Below are positions 12,951-19,926 of a stretch of 19,994 nucleotides of DNA, one piece after another. How positions within the stretch are numbered: position 1 is the stretch's first letter; every line of letters begins with the position of its first letter. The stretch is taken from the NCBI GenBank assembly GCA_964573855.1, contig CAZNKO010000014.1, forward strand, positions 1-19,994, given 5' to 3'. Source of the DNA: CAZNKO01 sp964573855 (GTDB lineage: Bacteria; Patescibacteriota; Patescibacteriia; UBA9934; GWF2-40-263). The position numbers and the translations under genes are program-made. The notes under the pieces were generated by a model. It ran no database searches, had not been told where the DNA came from, and was given only the letters and a program-made list of their open reading frames with translations.

Positions 12951-14428
12951 ACCGTCGAATGATCCGTCGGATCTGAAACGGGACCTCATCCGAAGCAGGT
13001 ACATAGCCCGTCCACAGCGGACAGGCAGCGACTCGAAAGGGTCGTATGTGGCTCGCTCAAGCGGACCGCGTATCTGAACGGGATGGTCTCTGCCGATGAG
13101 CTCTGAAATCGTATCAGGGCAGCTCCTCAGACGAGTAAATCATCAGCAACGGAAAGCGGAACCGCAAGGAACCGCCTACGGGAGAAAACCTGCCGCAACG
13201 AGCGGCAAGGCGTCAAAACCCGCAAGGGTATGAGAGATTAATTGCATTTTCTCTCGACGCTGGACCCCAAAGGTCCGTACAAGGTCGCAAGATCTTGTAA
13301 GGCAACGAAATGCAATCGTTTGGTGGAATTTCCGGGTTAGCGCCTGGGATCAACCAACAAACGTCCGCCGACCGTAACCCACTGCGCTTCGGTGCGGTGA
13401 AATAACGGGCGGATCGCGTAAGGTAATGGTCCTTGTTCGGACCGTCGCAGAGCTTGCTCTGCGACAAAACCTCGCGCAAAATTCCATGACTTCTCGCGCC
13501 TACTCACAAGGTTGTGCGAGACGGACAGGGTTCATGGACCGGCGCTGGAACACGTGTGAGTTCCTCTAAGAGTCGCGCTTCGCAATGAGCGCGGCCCTAA
13601 CCGGTAAATCAAAGTGAACACGTCTGGACGACACGGATCGGCCAAAAGCCGGTAACGTCACCCAGAGCCGCATCCGTAACAAAGAACGAGCCACGCCCTG
13701 CGATCACATCAAGGGAAACGGACTTGTTCCAAGCCAAGGATGTTCTTCATCGGACGGTTCGTGTCCCGAACCCTACCCGCGGCAACGCGGTCAGTAAATC
13801 TCCGATAAGACGCTAATCAGACGTGGAAGATGAGATCCGCAAGGGTCAACAAACTTCCGGACACGTCTGAACCTGCAACTTGGGAATTTTGAGCGCCATT
13901 CCCTAACCACAGGTCACGGTCGAAAGGCCGCGCAACGCAAGCGCTACATCTGTGAGCTGTAAGGATACGGTCGAAAGACCCTTCCCCAAAGTAAACAGAT
14001 GGTCAACCGTTCTTTGCAAACAGTCATTTCGAGACAGAACGACTCGCCCCTAAACCAGGCAGGAGTCTGTCGGGAGTACGGCCTCAAAAACCAGAAACCA
14101 AATCGAAATGAATGAAAGAAAAATGCACTGGATGGAGTTCCAGAGATCTAGGTCCACGTCTCGGACCGCCACAAGAGCCTAAAAACTCAAGTGAACATCT
14201 CTCGAACAAAGCTGCTGTCGACAAACTAGACAAGTCGACAGGATGTGGGGAAGGATCTCTGAACCACCTCTCTGTGCCCTCGATGGACACACGGCACCCG
14301 ATTCTTTTCCAGGCCCGAGAGCGGTCGTCGTGAGGGTAAAACCTTACGTCGACACTCTCGGCGCCCGCGGAAAACTTCCTCGCAAGAGGAGCTCGACCCT
14401 GTACGTAAGTGCGGGGTCGTTTTTTATT
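12951..14428 (+). ncRNA. Very large structured noncoding RNA, class not recognised
   Basis: About 1.48 kb between a promoter and an intrinsic terminator, with no credible reading frame on either strand. Dense local hairpins with stable tetraloops: GAAA at 13035, 13922 and 13973; GCAA at 13164, 13222, 13287, 13782, 13839 and 14382; UUCG at 13388; CUUG at 13453. Best examples: a 9-bp stem UACAAGGUC/GAUCUUGUA (13278-13299), an 8-bp stem around UUCG with two G-U pairs (13380-13399), a 9-bp stem GUCGCAGAG/CUCUGCGAC (13444-13465), CCGCG-GCAA-CGCGG (13777-13790) and CUGUCGAC/GUCGACAG (14215-14241). Medium-range pairs include AGACGUG/CACGUCU (13819-13825 with 13862-13868). The pairings favour the plus strand because of the G-U pairs and loop types. 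It is not rRNA, tmRNA, RNase P RNA or a group II intron by any motif I can see. In size and style it resembles giant RNAs such as GOLLD, ROOL or OLE. Confidence 0.85.
14394..14428 (+). terminator. Terminator of the large RNA
   Basis: Hairpin CGACCC/GGGTCG (14394-14399 with 14414-14419) followed directly by TTTTTTATT. It lies just before the convergent uvrA stop at 14439. Confidence 0.88.
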
Positions 14429-14438
14429 CGACGGCGGG

Positions 14439-17051
14439 TTATTTCAAAACGCGTTTCAGATATTGGCCCGTGTAGCTGCCGGCTTTGCGGGCGACTTCTT
14501 CGGGCGTGCCGACTGCGACCACCTTGCCGCCTTTGTCTCCGCCTTCAGGACCAAGATCGATAATCCAGTCCGCGGTCTTGATGACGTCGAGGTTGTGTTC
14601 AATGACAATCACCGTGTTTCCTTTTGCCACGAGAGCATGAAGAACTTCAAGAAGCCGTTTTACATCCTCAAAGTGTAAACCTGTTGTTGGTTCGTCGAGA
14701 AGATACAACGTGCGGCCCGTGGAACGCTTGGCAAGCTCGGAAGAAAGTTTTACACGCTGGGCCTCGCCGCCGGAAAGCGTCGGGGCCGGCTGGCCGAGTT
14801 TCAAGTACCCAAGACCGACTTCGTTCAGCGTAAAAAGTTTGTCGTGGATCGGAGGAATGTCCTTGAAGAATTCGGCCGCTTCCTCGATCGTCATCTGGAG
14901 CACATCGAAGAGATTCCTCTTTTTATAACTAATTTCCAACGTCTCACGATCAAACCTCCTCCCCTTGCACACATCGCATGTCACATATACGGTCGGGAGA
15001 AAGTGCATCTCAATCGCAAGCGTGCCGTGCCCTTCGCAATTCTCACAGCGTCCGCCAGGCGTGTTAAAGCTGAATCGGCCGGGTTTATAACCGCGATACC
15101 GCGCCTCTGCTGTGGCCGCGAACAGGTCACGCGTCGGACCCCACGCGCCGGTGTAGGTCGCAGGGTTCGAGCGCGGCGTGCGTCCGATCGGCGACTGGTC
15201 GATCAAGATGGCTTTATCAATGTATTCGACGCCCAGCACGGCCTTGTGCTTGCCCGGTGTGTAGCTCGAGCCATACAGACGTCGGGCCATTTCTTTATAC
15301 ATCGTGTCGTAGGCAAGTGTGGACTTTCCGGAACCAGAAACGCCTGTGATACACACGAAACGTCGAAGCGGGATGTCGATATCAATTTCTTTAAGATTGT
15401 TTTCTTTCGCGCCGCGGATCTTGATCACGTCGCGCCCAACGTCACGCCGCTCTTTCGGCACGGGGATTTTCTTGTCCCCGCGAAGATACGCCGCGGTCAG
15501 CGATTTTTTGTCATGAAAAATCTCCGGCATGTTCCCCTCAGCCACGATCTGCCCGCCATGCACGCCTGCCCCGGGTCCGAATTCAACCATATAATCCGAC
15601 GCACGGATCGTATCTTCATCGTGCTCGACAACGATCACAGTGTTCCCGAGATCGCGCAGTTGCGTCAAGGTCGCGACAAGGCGTTCGTTATCGCGCTGAT
15701 GTAAGCCGATCGTCGGCTCGTCGAGCACATAGAGCGCACCAACCAGCCGCAAGCCGATCTGCGAGGCGAGCCGGATGCGTTGCGCTTCCCCGCCGGAAAG
15801 CGTGCCGGCCATGCGGTTTAACGTGAGATAGTGGAGCCCGACGTCCAACATGAATTGCAGGCGGCCCATGATTTCTTTGAGCGCCGCGCTAGCAATCTCT
15901 CGATCGCGTTCGTTCAATTCGAGATTAAGGAAGTAGTCCACGGCCGCTTCGATGGACATGGCGGTCACGTCCACGATGGAAAGGTTCGCAGGCCGAGAGG
16001 GTCGCAGGTTCGCAGAGGCCGGAAGATAAACGCGCAAGGCCTCGGGCCGCAGGCGCGCGCCAGAACATGCTCCGCAAAGCTCCTCACTAAAGAGCTCGGC
16101 CGTACCAAGGCCGTGGCAGGTTTGGCAGGCGCCGTATGGTGAATTGAAAGAGAAAAGCCGTGGCTCGATTTCTGGAAAGGAAAAACCATCATCCGGACAG
16201 CTAAACTTTGCGGACAAAAGCTGTTCTTCCCCGTCGGGATAGACGACCGTTGCTACATCATTGCCGCGCTCGACCGCGGTCTCCAGGGCCTCGGCGAGGC
16301 GCTGACGAAAATCACGGATCACGTTGTCATCCTGAGCGATAGCGAAGGATCTTCGTGAAGATTCTTCGGCCTTTGGCCTCAGAATGACAGGAATAGGAAT
16401 CGTGTCCACGACAATCTCAATTGTGTGCTGTTGATACCGTGCGAGTTTGATCTGCTTATTCAAATCGTGATATTTCCCTTCGATTCGGACGCGAGCAAAA
16501 CCGGAGTTATAAAAATCGTACAGCATTTGGTAGTATTCGCCCTTCCGGCCGCGCACCGCCGGCGCGAGAATTGTCACGTTGCCAAGAGATTGCTTCGACC
16601 ATCCTGACGAACGGTCTCGCAATGACGAGATGACGACGTCCACCATTTCCTCATTGCTCAATTTCTTAATCTCCTTCCCGCATTTCACGCAATGCGGCCG
16701 GCCAATGCGTGCGAACAAGACACGCAGATAATCGTAAATTTCCGTGATCGTCGCAACCGTCGAACGCGGATTTGCCGAATGCGCTTTCTGATCGATGGAG
16801 ATTGCGGGTGAGAGTCCTTCAATCTCGTCCACATCCGACTTTTCCATTTGGCCCAAAAACTGTCGAGCGTATGCGGAAAGCGACTCCACGTATCGTCGCT
16901 GACCTTCAGCAAAAATCGTATCAAAAGCCAAACTCGACTTGCCAGAACCAGACAAGCCTGTGAAGCAAATCAGTTTGTTGCGCGGAAGCTCGAGCGAGAT
17001 ATTCTTCAAATTATGCTCCCGCGCGCCTTTGATAATGATTTTATCGGACAT
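14439..17051 (-). CDS. uvrA: UvrA, excision repair damage-sensing ATPase
   Basis: Recognises DNA lesions as a dimer and loads UvrB. The 870-residue protein has two ABC-type modules. First: Walker A GLSGSGKSS (32-40), signature LSGGEAQRIRLASQ, Walker B LYVLDEPTIGLH. Second: Walker A GVSGSGKST, signature LSGGEAQRVKLSSE, Walker B LYLLDEPTTGLH. Zinc-type cysteine pairs are seen at 121/124, 309/312 with 326/329, and CENCEGHG with CDVCKG. Three foreign segments from three different repeat families are read in frame: about 142-158 (SSLRDRSSGWSKQSLGN), 219-244 (ending FAIAQDDNV) and 346-358 (ASANLRPSRPANL). They fall in the variable domains between conserved motifs and keep all catalytic motifs intact. 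It lies in an operon-like run uvrB, GIY-YIG gene, uvrA. Confidence 0.97.
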   Translation of the reverse strand: MSDKIIIKGAREHNLKNISLELPRNKLICFTGLSGSGKSSLAFDTIFAEGQRRYVESLSAYARQFLGQMEKSDVDEIEGLSPAISIDQKAHSANPRSTVATITEIYDYLRVLFARIGRPHCVKCGKEIKKLSNEEMVDVVISSLRDRSSGWSKQSLGNVTILAPAVRGRKGEYYQMLYDFYNSGFARVRIEGKYHDLNKQIKLARYQQHTIEIVVDTIPIPVILRPKAEESSRRSFAIAQDDNVIRDFRQRLAEALETAVERGNDVATVVYPDGEEQLLSAKFSCPDDGFSFPEIEPRLFSFNSPYGACQTCHGLGTAELFSEELCGACSGARLRPEALRVYLPASANLRPSRPANLSIVDVTAMSIEAAVDYFLNLELNERDREIASAALKEIMGRLQFMLDVGLHYLTLNRMAGTLSGGEAQRIRLASQIGLRLVGALYVLDEPTIGLHQRDNERLVATLTQLRDLGNTVIVVEHDEDTIRASDYMVEFGPGAGVHGGQIVAEGNMPEIFHDKKSLTAAYLRGDKKIPVPKERRDVGRDVIKIRGAKENNLKEIDIDIPLRRFVCITGVSGSGKSTLAYDTMYKEMARRLYGSSYTPGKHKAVLGVEYIDKAILIDQSPIGRTPRSNPATYTGAWGPTRDLFAATAEARYRGYKPGRFSFNTPGGRCENCEGHGTLAIEMHFLPTVYVTCDVCKGRRFDRETLEISYKKRNLFDVLQMTIEEAAEFFKDIPPIHDKLFTLNEVGLGYLKLGQPAPTLSGGEAQRVKLSSELAKRSTGRTLYLLDEPTTGLHFEDVKRLLEVLHALVAKGNTVIVIEHNLDVIKTADWIIDLGPEGGDKGGKVVAVGTPEEVARKAGSYTGQYLKRVLK
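15983..16018. repeat. GCGAACCTGCGACCC repeat inside uvrA
   Basis: The same unit as in dnaX and around the four-helix-bundle gene (GGTTCGCAGG ... GGGTCGCAGGTTCGCAGAG). It is read in frame at residues 346-358. Confidence 0.85.
16326..16388. repeat. GTCATCCTGAGCG...CAGAATGAC repeat inside uvrA
   Basis: Imperfect palindrome with GTCATCCTGAG and CTCAGAATGAC ends. It is read in frame as RPKAEESSRRSFAIAQDD on the minus strand. Same family as 11350-11428. Confidence 0.9.
16584..16628. repeat. CGAAGCAATCTC/CATTGCGAGA repeat inside uvrA
   Basis: On the minus strand the element reads GTCATTGCGAGACCG ... CGAAGCAATCTCTTGG, a palindromic repeat type distinct from the other two in this gene. It supplies residues about 143-157. 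Confidence 0.75.
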
Positions 17052-17059
17052 ACATTACT

Positions 17060-17099
17060 GGCTGCTTATTCCCTGAGCTTGTCGAAGGGCTAAGCAGCC
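17060..17099. repeat. CCCTTCGACAAGCTCAGGG hairpin before uvrA
   Basis: Core CCCT-GAGCTTGTCGA-AGGG lies inside outer arms GGCTGCTTA/TAAGCAGCC, forming a long hairpin eight bases upstream of the uvrA start codon. It may affect uvrA translation or act as a partial terminator after the GIY-YIG gene. Confidence 0.75.
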
Positions 17100-17104
17100 C
17101 TATT

Positions 17105-17371
17105 TTATTCCCACTTTGCCCATTCACCAGATACGAGCTTTAATTTTTTCTCTCGTGACCAACCCTTTATTTGCTTCTCACGATGACGAGCTTCTTCCAG
17201 ATCCTCATATTCTTCTAGATAAACTACAGCCTTCGGTTTGTGCTTCTCTGTGTATTTTGAACCAAGACCATCGAGATGCTGCATCCAACGTCGATCAGGC
17301 GACCATGTCATGCCCGTGTAATAACTCCCATCGTGACATTCGATAATGTAGACGTACCATTTCCAATCCAT
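17105..17371 (-). CDS. Small GIY-YIG domain protein
   Basis: An 88-residue single-domain protein of the UPF0213/YhbQ type. It has WYVYIIECHDGSYYTGMT (the GIY and YIG equivalents), the DRRWMQH segment with the catalytic-type arginine, and the C-terminal EARHREKQIKGWSREKK typical of the group. The family has a nuclease fold; cellular roles of these minimal members are unclear. It sits between uvrB and uvrA, which makes a DNA repair or processing link plausible but unproven. CCTTCGAC/GCTCAGG-type hairpins lie on both sides. No ribosome site is evident. Confidence 0.93.
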   Translation of the reverse strand: MDWKWYVYIIECHDGSYYTGMTWSPDRRWMQHLDGLGSKYTEKHKPKAVVYLEEYEDLEEARHREKQIKGWSREKKLKLVSGEWAKWE

Positions 17372-17379
17372 ACATTTAA

Positions 17380-17415
17380 CCAGTTATGCCTTCGACTGGC
17401 TCAGGCAATAACTGG
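17380..17415. repeat. CCTTCGAC...GCTCAGG hairpin at the uvrB 3' end
   Basis: Outer arms CCAGTTAT/ATAACTGG enclose GCC-TTCGACTGGCTCA-GGC. It supplies the last uvrB codons (PVIA and stop) and the spacer before the GIY-YIG gene. Same core family as 17060-17099 with different outer arms. Confidence 0.75.
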
Positions 17416-19554
17416 CTTGCCTTTCTTTTTCTCTTTCAACTCCTTCTTGAGCAACACGATCTCATCGCGGAGGATCACGGCGGTTTCGAAGTCGAGTTTC
17501 TTTGCCGCTTCCTTCATGTCGTATTCCTTTTCTTTGATCACTTCCTCGATCTCGTGTGGCTCGGCCGTGAGCTCAAGCTTGAGAATCTCTGAAACATCAA
17601 CTTCTGCACCCAGCATTTCTCGGATATCTTTAATCTTCTTCTCGATCGTCTTTGGTGTAATGCCGTGCTCCTTATTGTAGGCGATCTGAATCGTGCGGCG
17701 CCGGTCTGTCTCTTTCAACGCTCGCCCAAGCGACCAGGTCATATCATCTGCATAGAGAATGACTCGGCCTTTGACGTTACGAGCGGCCCGACCAATTGTC
17801 TGAATAATGGACGTCTCGGAACGCAGGAATCCTTCTTTGTCTGCGTCGAGGATCGCAACCAGTGTTACTTCGGGAAGATCAAGACCTTCACGTAGCAAGT
17901 TCACGCCGACCAGCACGTCGTACTTCCCTTTTCGGAGTTCCGAAAGAATGGTGATGCGATCGAGCGTCAGCACGTCCGAGTGTAAATACTGCACTTGCAT
18001 CCCCTTCTCTTTAAGAAATTCCGTAAGATCCTCGGCCATCTTTTTTGTGAGCGTTGTGACAAGCGTGCGTTCCTTTGCCGCGGCCCGCTTGATGATTTCG
18101 CTAATCAAATCATCCACCTGCCCCTTCACATACCCCCTCTTGCCTCCCCCTTGGAAAGGGGGAGAAACGCGCTCTCCCCCCTTATCAAGGGGGGATAAAA
18201 GGGGGGTATTTGATCCTGTCACGGGACGAACTTCGACTTCGGGATCCACAAGTCCGGTTGGACGAATAATTTGTTCGACTACTTTCGTGCTTTTCTTTTT
18301 TTCATAAACTCCTGGCGTGGCGCTCGTAAAAATGACCTGCGGAATCCGCGTCTCAAATTCTTCAAACATGAGCGGGCGATTGTCTTTCGCAGACGGAAGA
18401 CGGAAGCCATGCTCAATAAGCGTAGACTTTCGCGCCCGATCGCCTTCATACATCCCGCCAACCTGCGGGATGGTGACGTGTGACTCATCGATAAACATCA
18501 AGAAATCTTTGGGAAAATAATCGAGGAGACTGTGCGGTGGTTCGCCTGGCGCCCGACCGTCAAAATGCCTCGAATAATTTTCAATCCCATTGCAATAGCC
18601 AATGTTCTGGATCATTTCAATGTCGTAACGCGTCCGGCGGCTCAAACGTTCGGCCTCGAGCACTTTTCCCTCCTTTTCAAATTCCGCCAGCCGTTCTTTC
18701 AAATCGTGCCGGATTTCCGCAAGCGCATTCGCTTTGCGTGCAGGAGACACGACATAATGTTTGGCTGGAAAAATCCACACGTCTTGCACCTGTTCGAGCT
18801 CTTTGCGCGTCACAGCATCGTGTACCGCGATCGCACCAATTTCCTCCCCTGCAAGCGTGATGCGATAAATCTTTTCTTCGTTCATGGGCATGATTTCCAT
18901 CACATCCCCGCGCACGCGGAAGTGCCCGCGCGTCAGGTCCGCGGTCGTACGCGCAAACTGCATATCAATCAAACGTCGGAGTAATTCGCTCCGCGACAAC
19001 CCCCTGGAGCCCCCCTTCAAAAGGGGGGCAACGCCTTTTCTCCCCCTTTTCAAGGGGGAGTTAGAGGGGGTTACCGTAAGATGCAAAACCGTCCTTTCAT
19101 ACTCTGCCGGCGAGCCAAGTGCATAAATGCACGACACGGATGCCACAATGATCACATCGCGCCGCGATAGGAGCGCTTGAGTCGCCGCGTGACGCAGACG
19201 ATCAATTTCATCATTAATCTGGGCTTCCTTTTCGATGTACGTGTCAGTGCGCGGCAAATACGCCTCTGGTTGATAATAATCGTAGTAACTTACGAAATAC
19301 TCCACCGCATTTTCCGGAAAAAACTCGCGGAATTCGTTGCAAAGCTGGGCCGCCAGCGTTTTGTTGTGGGCAATCACCAAAGTCGGCCGCTGCACATTCT
19401 GAATCACGTTCGCCATGGTGAATGTCTTCCCAGAACCAGTGACCCCGAGGAGCGTCTGAAATTTTTCTTGAGCTTTAAGCCCAGCCGTTAATGCCTCAAT
19501 GGCCTTCGGCTGATCCCCCGCTGGTTTATACGGCGCCGTAAGTTTAAATTTCAT
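17401..19554 (-). CDS. uvrB: UvrB, excision repair helicase-like subunit
   Basis: Takes damaged DNA from UvrA, verifies the lesion and recruits UvrC. 717 residues, longer than the usual roughly 670 because of two in-frame repeat insertions (about 160-187 and 447-476). Walker A GVTGSGKT (37-44), the damage-probing beta-hairpin region YYDYYQPEAY (90-99), DESH motif (356-359), the later helicase motifs (GVNLLREGLDLPE, QTIGRAARN) and the C-terminal UVR motif (about 665-703) are intact. The first insertion falls in the variable domain after EYERTVL; the second falls between EVRPV and the helicase segment GQVDDLI. The last residues PVIA come from another repeat. Start ATG at 19554 fits MKFKLTAPYKPAGDQP; no ribosome site is visible. 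Confidence 0.97.
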   Translation of the reverse strand: MKFKLTAPYKPAGDQPKAIEALTAGLKAQEKFQTLLGVTGSGKTFTMANVIQNVQRPTLVIAHNKTLAAQLCNEFREFFPENAVEYFVSYYDYYQPEAYLPRTDTYIEKEAQINDEIDRLRHAATQALLSRRDVIIVASVSCIYALGSPAEYERTVLHLTVTPSNSPLKRGRKGVAPLLKGGSRGLSRSELLRRLIDMQFARTTADLTRGHFRVRGDVMEIMPMNEEKIYRITLAGEEIGAIAVHDAVTRKELEQVQDVWIFPAKHYVVSPARKANALAEIRHDLKERLAEFEKEGKVLEAERLSRRTRYDIEMIQNIGYCNGIENYSRHFDGRAPGEPPHSLLDYFPKDFLMFIDESHVTIPQVGGMYEGDRARKSTLIEHGFRLPSAKDNRPLMFEEFETRIPQVIFTSATPGVYEKKKSTKVVEQIIRPTGLVDPEVEVRPVTGSNTPLLSPLDKGGERVSPPFQGGGKRGYVKGQVDDLISEIIKRAAAKERTLVTTLTKKMAEDLTEFLKEKGMQVQYLHSDVLTLDRITILSELRKGKYDVLVGVNLLREGLDLPEVTLVAILDADKEGFLRSETSIIQTIGRAARNVKGRVILYADDMTWSLGRALKETDRRRTIQIAYNKEHGITPKTIEKKIKDIREMLGAEVDVSEILKLELTAEPHEIEEVIKEKEYDMKEAAKKLDFETAVILRDEIVLLKKELKEKKKGKPVIA
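18134..18208. repeat. Palindromic repeat inside uvrB, second insertion
   Basis: Alternating CCCCC and GGGGG tracts (CTCCCCCTTGGAAAGGGGGA, CCCCCCTTATCAAGGGGGG) read in frame as PLLSPLDKGGERVSPPFQGG. Same family as 18998-19073 and 10719-10823. Confidence 0.9.
18998..19073. repeat. Palindromic repeat inside uvrB, first insertion
   Basis: CCCCCTTCAAAAGGGGGG and CCCCCTTTTCAAGGGGGAG palindromes read in frame as TPSNSPLKRGRKGVAPLLKG. The uvrC insertion begins with the same phrase VTPSNSPL. Confidence 0.9.
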
Positions 19555-19640
19555 AAAAGCAGAAGCGCCCCTCGAGCTCGCGCTCTAGGGGGGTCATAAG
19601 CAGGTTAACATGGTGATGAAAAAAGAAAAGGCCCGAGAAA

Positions 19641-19668
19641 ACCAAACCCCGCGCTCATCGCGCGGGGT
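19641..19668 (-). terminator. Possible terminator downstream of the tRNA
   Basis: Hairpin CCCCGCG/CGCGGGG (19647-19667). In minus-strand direction it is followed by TTTGGTTTTC. It lies between the tRNA 3' end and uvrB. Confidence 0.5.
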
Positions 19669-19670
19669 GG

Positions 19671-19704
19671 CCTCGCCCGTAGGCCATGAAGGCTACGGCC
19701 GAGG
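19671..19704. repeat. CCTCGCCCGTAG...CTACGGCCGAGG palindrome
   Basis: Second copy of the palindrome found in coding sequence at 2654-2688, here intergenic between tRNA and uvrB. Confidence 0.75.
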
Positions 19705-19732
19705 GTTGGTCCCGGAATGATGCCACGTCCTG

Positions 19733-19809
19733 TGGTGGACCTGACGGGATTTGAACCCGCAATTACTGGTGTCAATACAGTTGAGGTTACCAATTACCTC
19801 CACAGGCCC
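19733..19809 (-). tRNA. tRNA gene with encoded CCA, anticodon uncertain
   Basis: 77 bases. The 7-bp acceptor stem GGGCCTG/CAGGTCC has a G3-U70 pair and is followed by discriminator A and encoded CCA. The T arm is normal (GCGGG-TTCAAAT-CCCGT). The D arm can be drawn as GAGG/CCTC, or as AGGT-AATTGGTA-ACCT with an extra base before it. The anticodon arm is irregular: only four clean pairs (ACTG/CAGT), then a T-C mismatch around ATTGACA. Depending on register the anticodon reads UGA or, less likely, GAC. The short variable loop argues against a normal tRNA-Ser. G3-U70 plus A73 is the alanyl-tRNA synthetase identity set, but no Ala anticodon is present. It may be a divergent tRNA or a decayed one. 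Confidence 0.7.
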
Positions 19810-19826
19810 GATGGCTTCCGGGATAA

Positions 19827-19866
19827 TAAAAGAACTCCCAAGCAAAAAGGCGGGGGAGTTCTTTTT
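19827..19866. terminator. Attenuator-like hairpin upstream of the tRNA
   Basis: Stem AAAAGAACTCCC/GGGAGTTCTTTT around a C/T-rich loop. T-runs occur on both sides, so it can act as a terminator in either direction. In minus direction it lies between the tRNA promoter and the tRNA. Confidence 0.75.
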
Positions 19867-19890
19867 GACACCAGTAGTTTACCTCAACTG
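19865..19890 (-). promoter_or_regulatory. Leader segments complementary to the tRNA
   Basis: Minus-strand leader holds CAGTTGAGGT (19881-19890) and TACTGGTGTCAA (19865-19876). These are exact reverse complements of ACCTCAACTG and TTGACACCAGTA in the D/anticodon region of the tRNA just downstream (19778-19787 and 19764-19775), in crossed order. Confidence 0.6.
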
Positions 19891-19897
19891 AAAAATT

Positions 19898-19926
19898 AGA
19901 TTACTACAAAACAGGTGATCCGTCAA
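19898..19926 (-). promoter_or_regulatory. Possible promoter of the tRNA
   Basis: TTGACG (19921-19926) and TAATCT (19898-19903) 17 bases apart on the minus strand. The -35 matches those of mraZ and the large RNA; the -10 is weak. Confidence 0.45.

Noticed and set aside
13213..13479. Open frame of 88 codons on the minus strand inside the large RNA, and similar ones at 14084-14290 and 14112-14333.
   Set aside because: Odd composition, no motif or ribosome site, and they run across strong tetraloop hairpins; best explained as chance.
12951..14428. Considered 16S/23S rRNA, tmRNA, RNase P RNA or a group I/II intron for the large RNA.
   Set aside because: Size alone fits 16S, but no conserved rRNA stretch, no tmRNA tag or tRNA-like end, no RNase P core and no intron domain V motif are visible.
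429..19073. CRISPR array from the many repeats.
   Set aside because: Repeats are dispersed, palindromic and variable, with no regular spacers and no cas genes.
19671..19704. Terminator for uvrB or tRNA from the CCTCGCCCGTAG palindrome.
   Set aside because: No T-run on either side; it matches a dispersed repeat also found in coding sequence.
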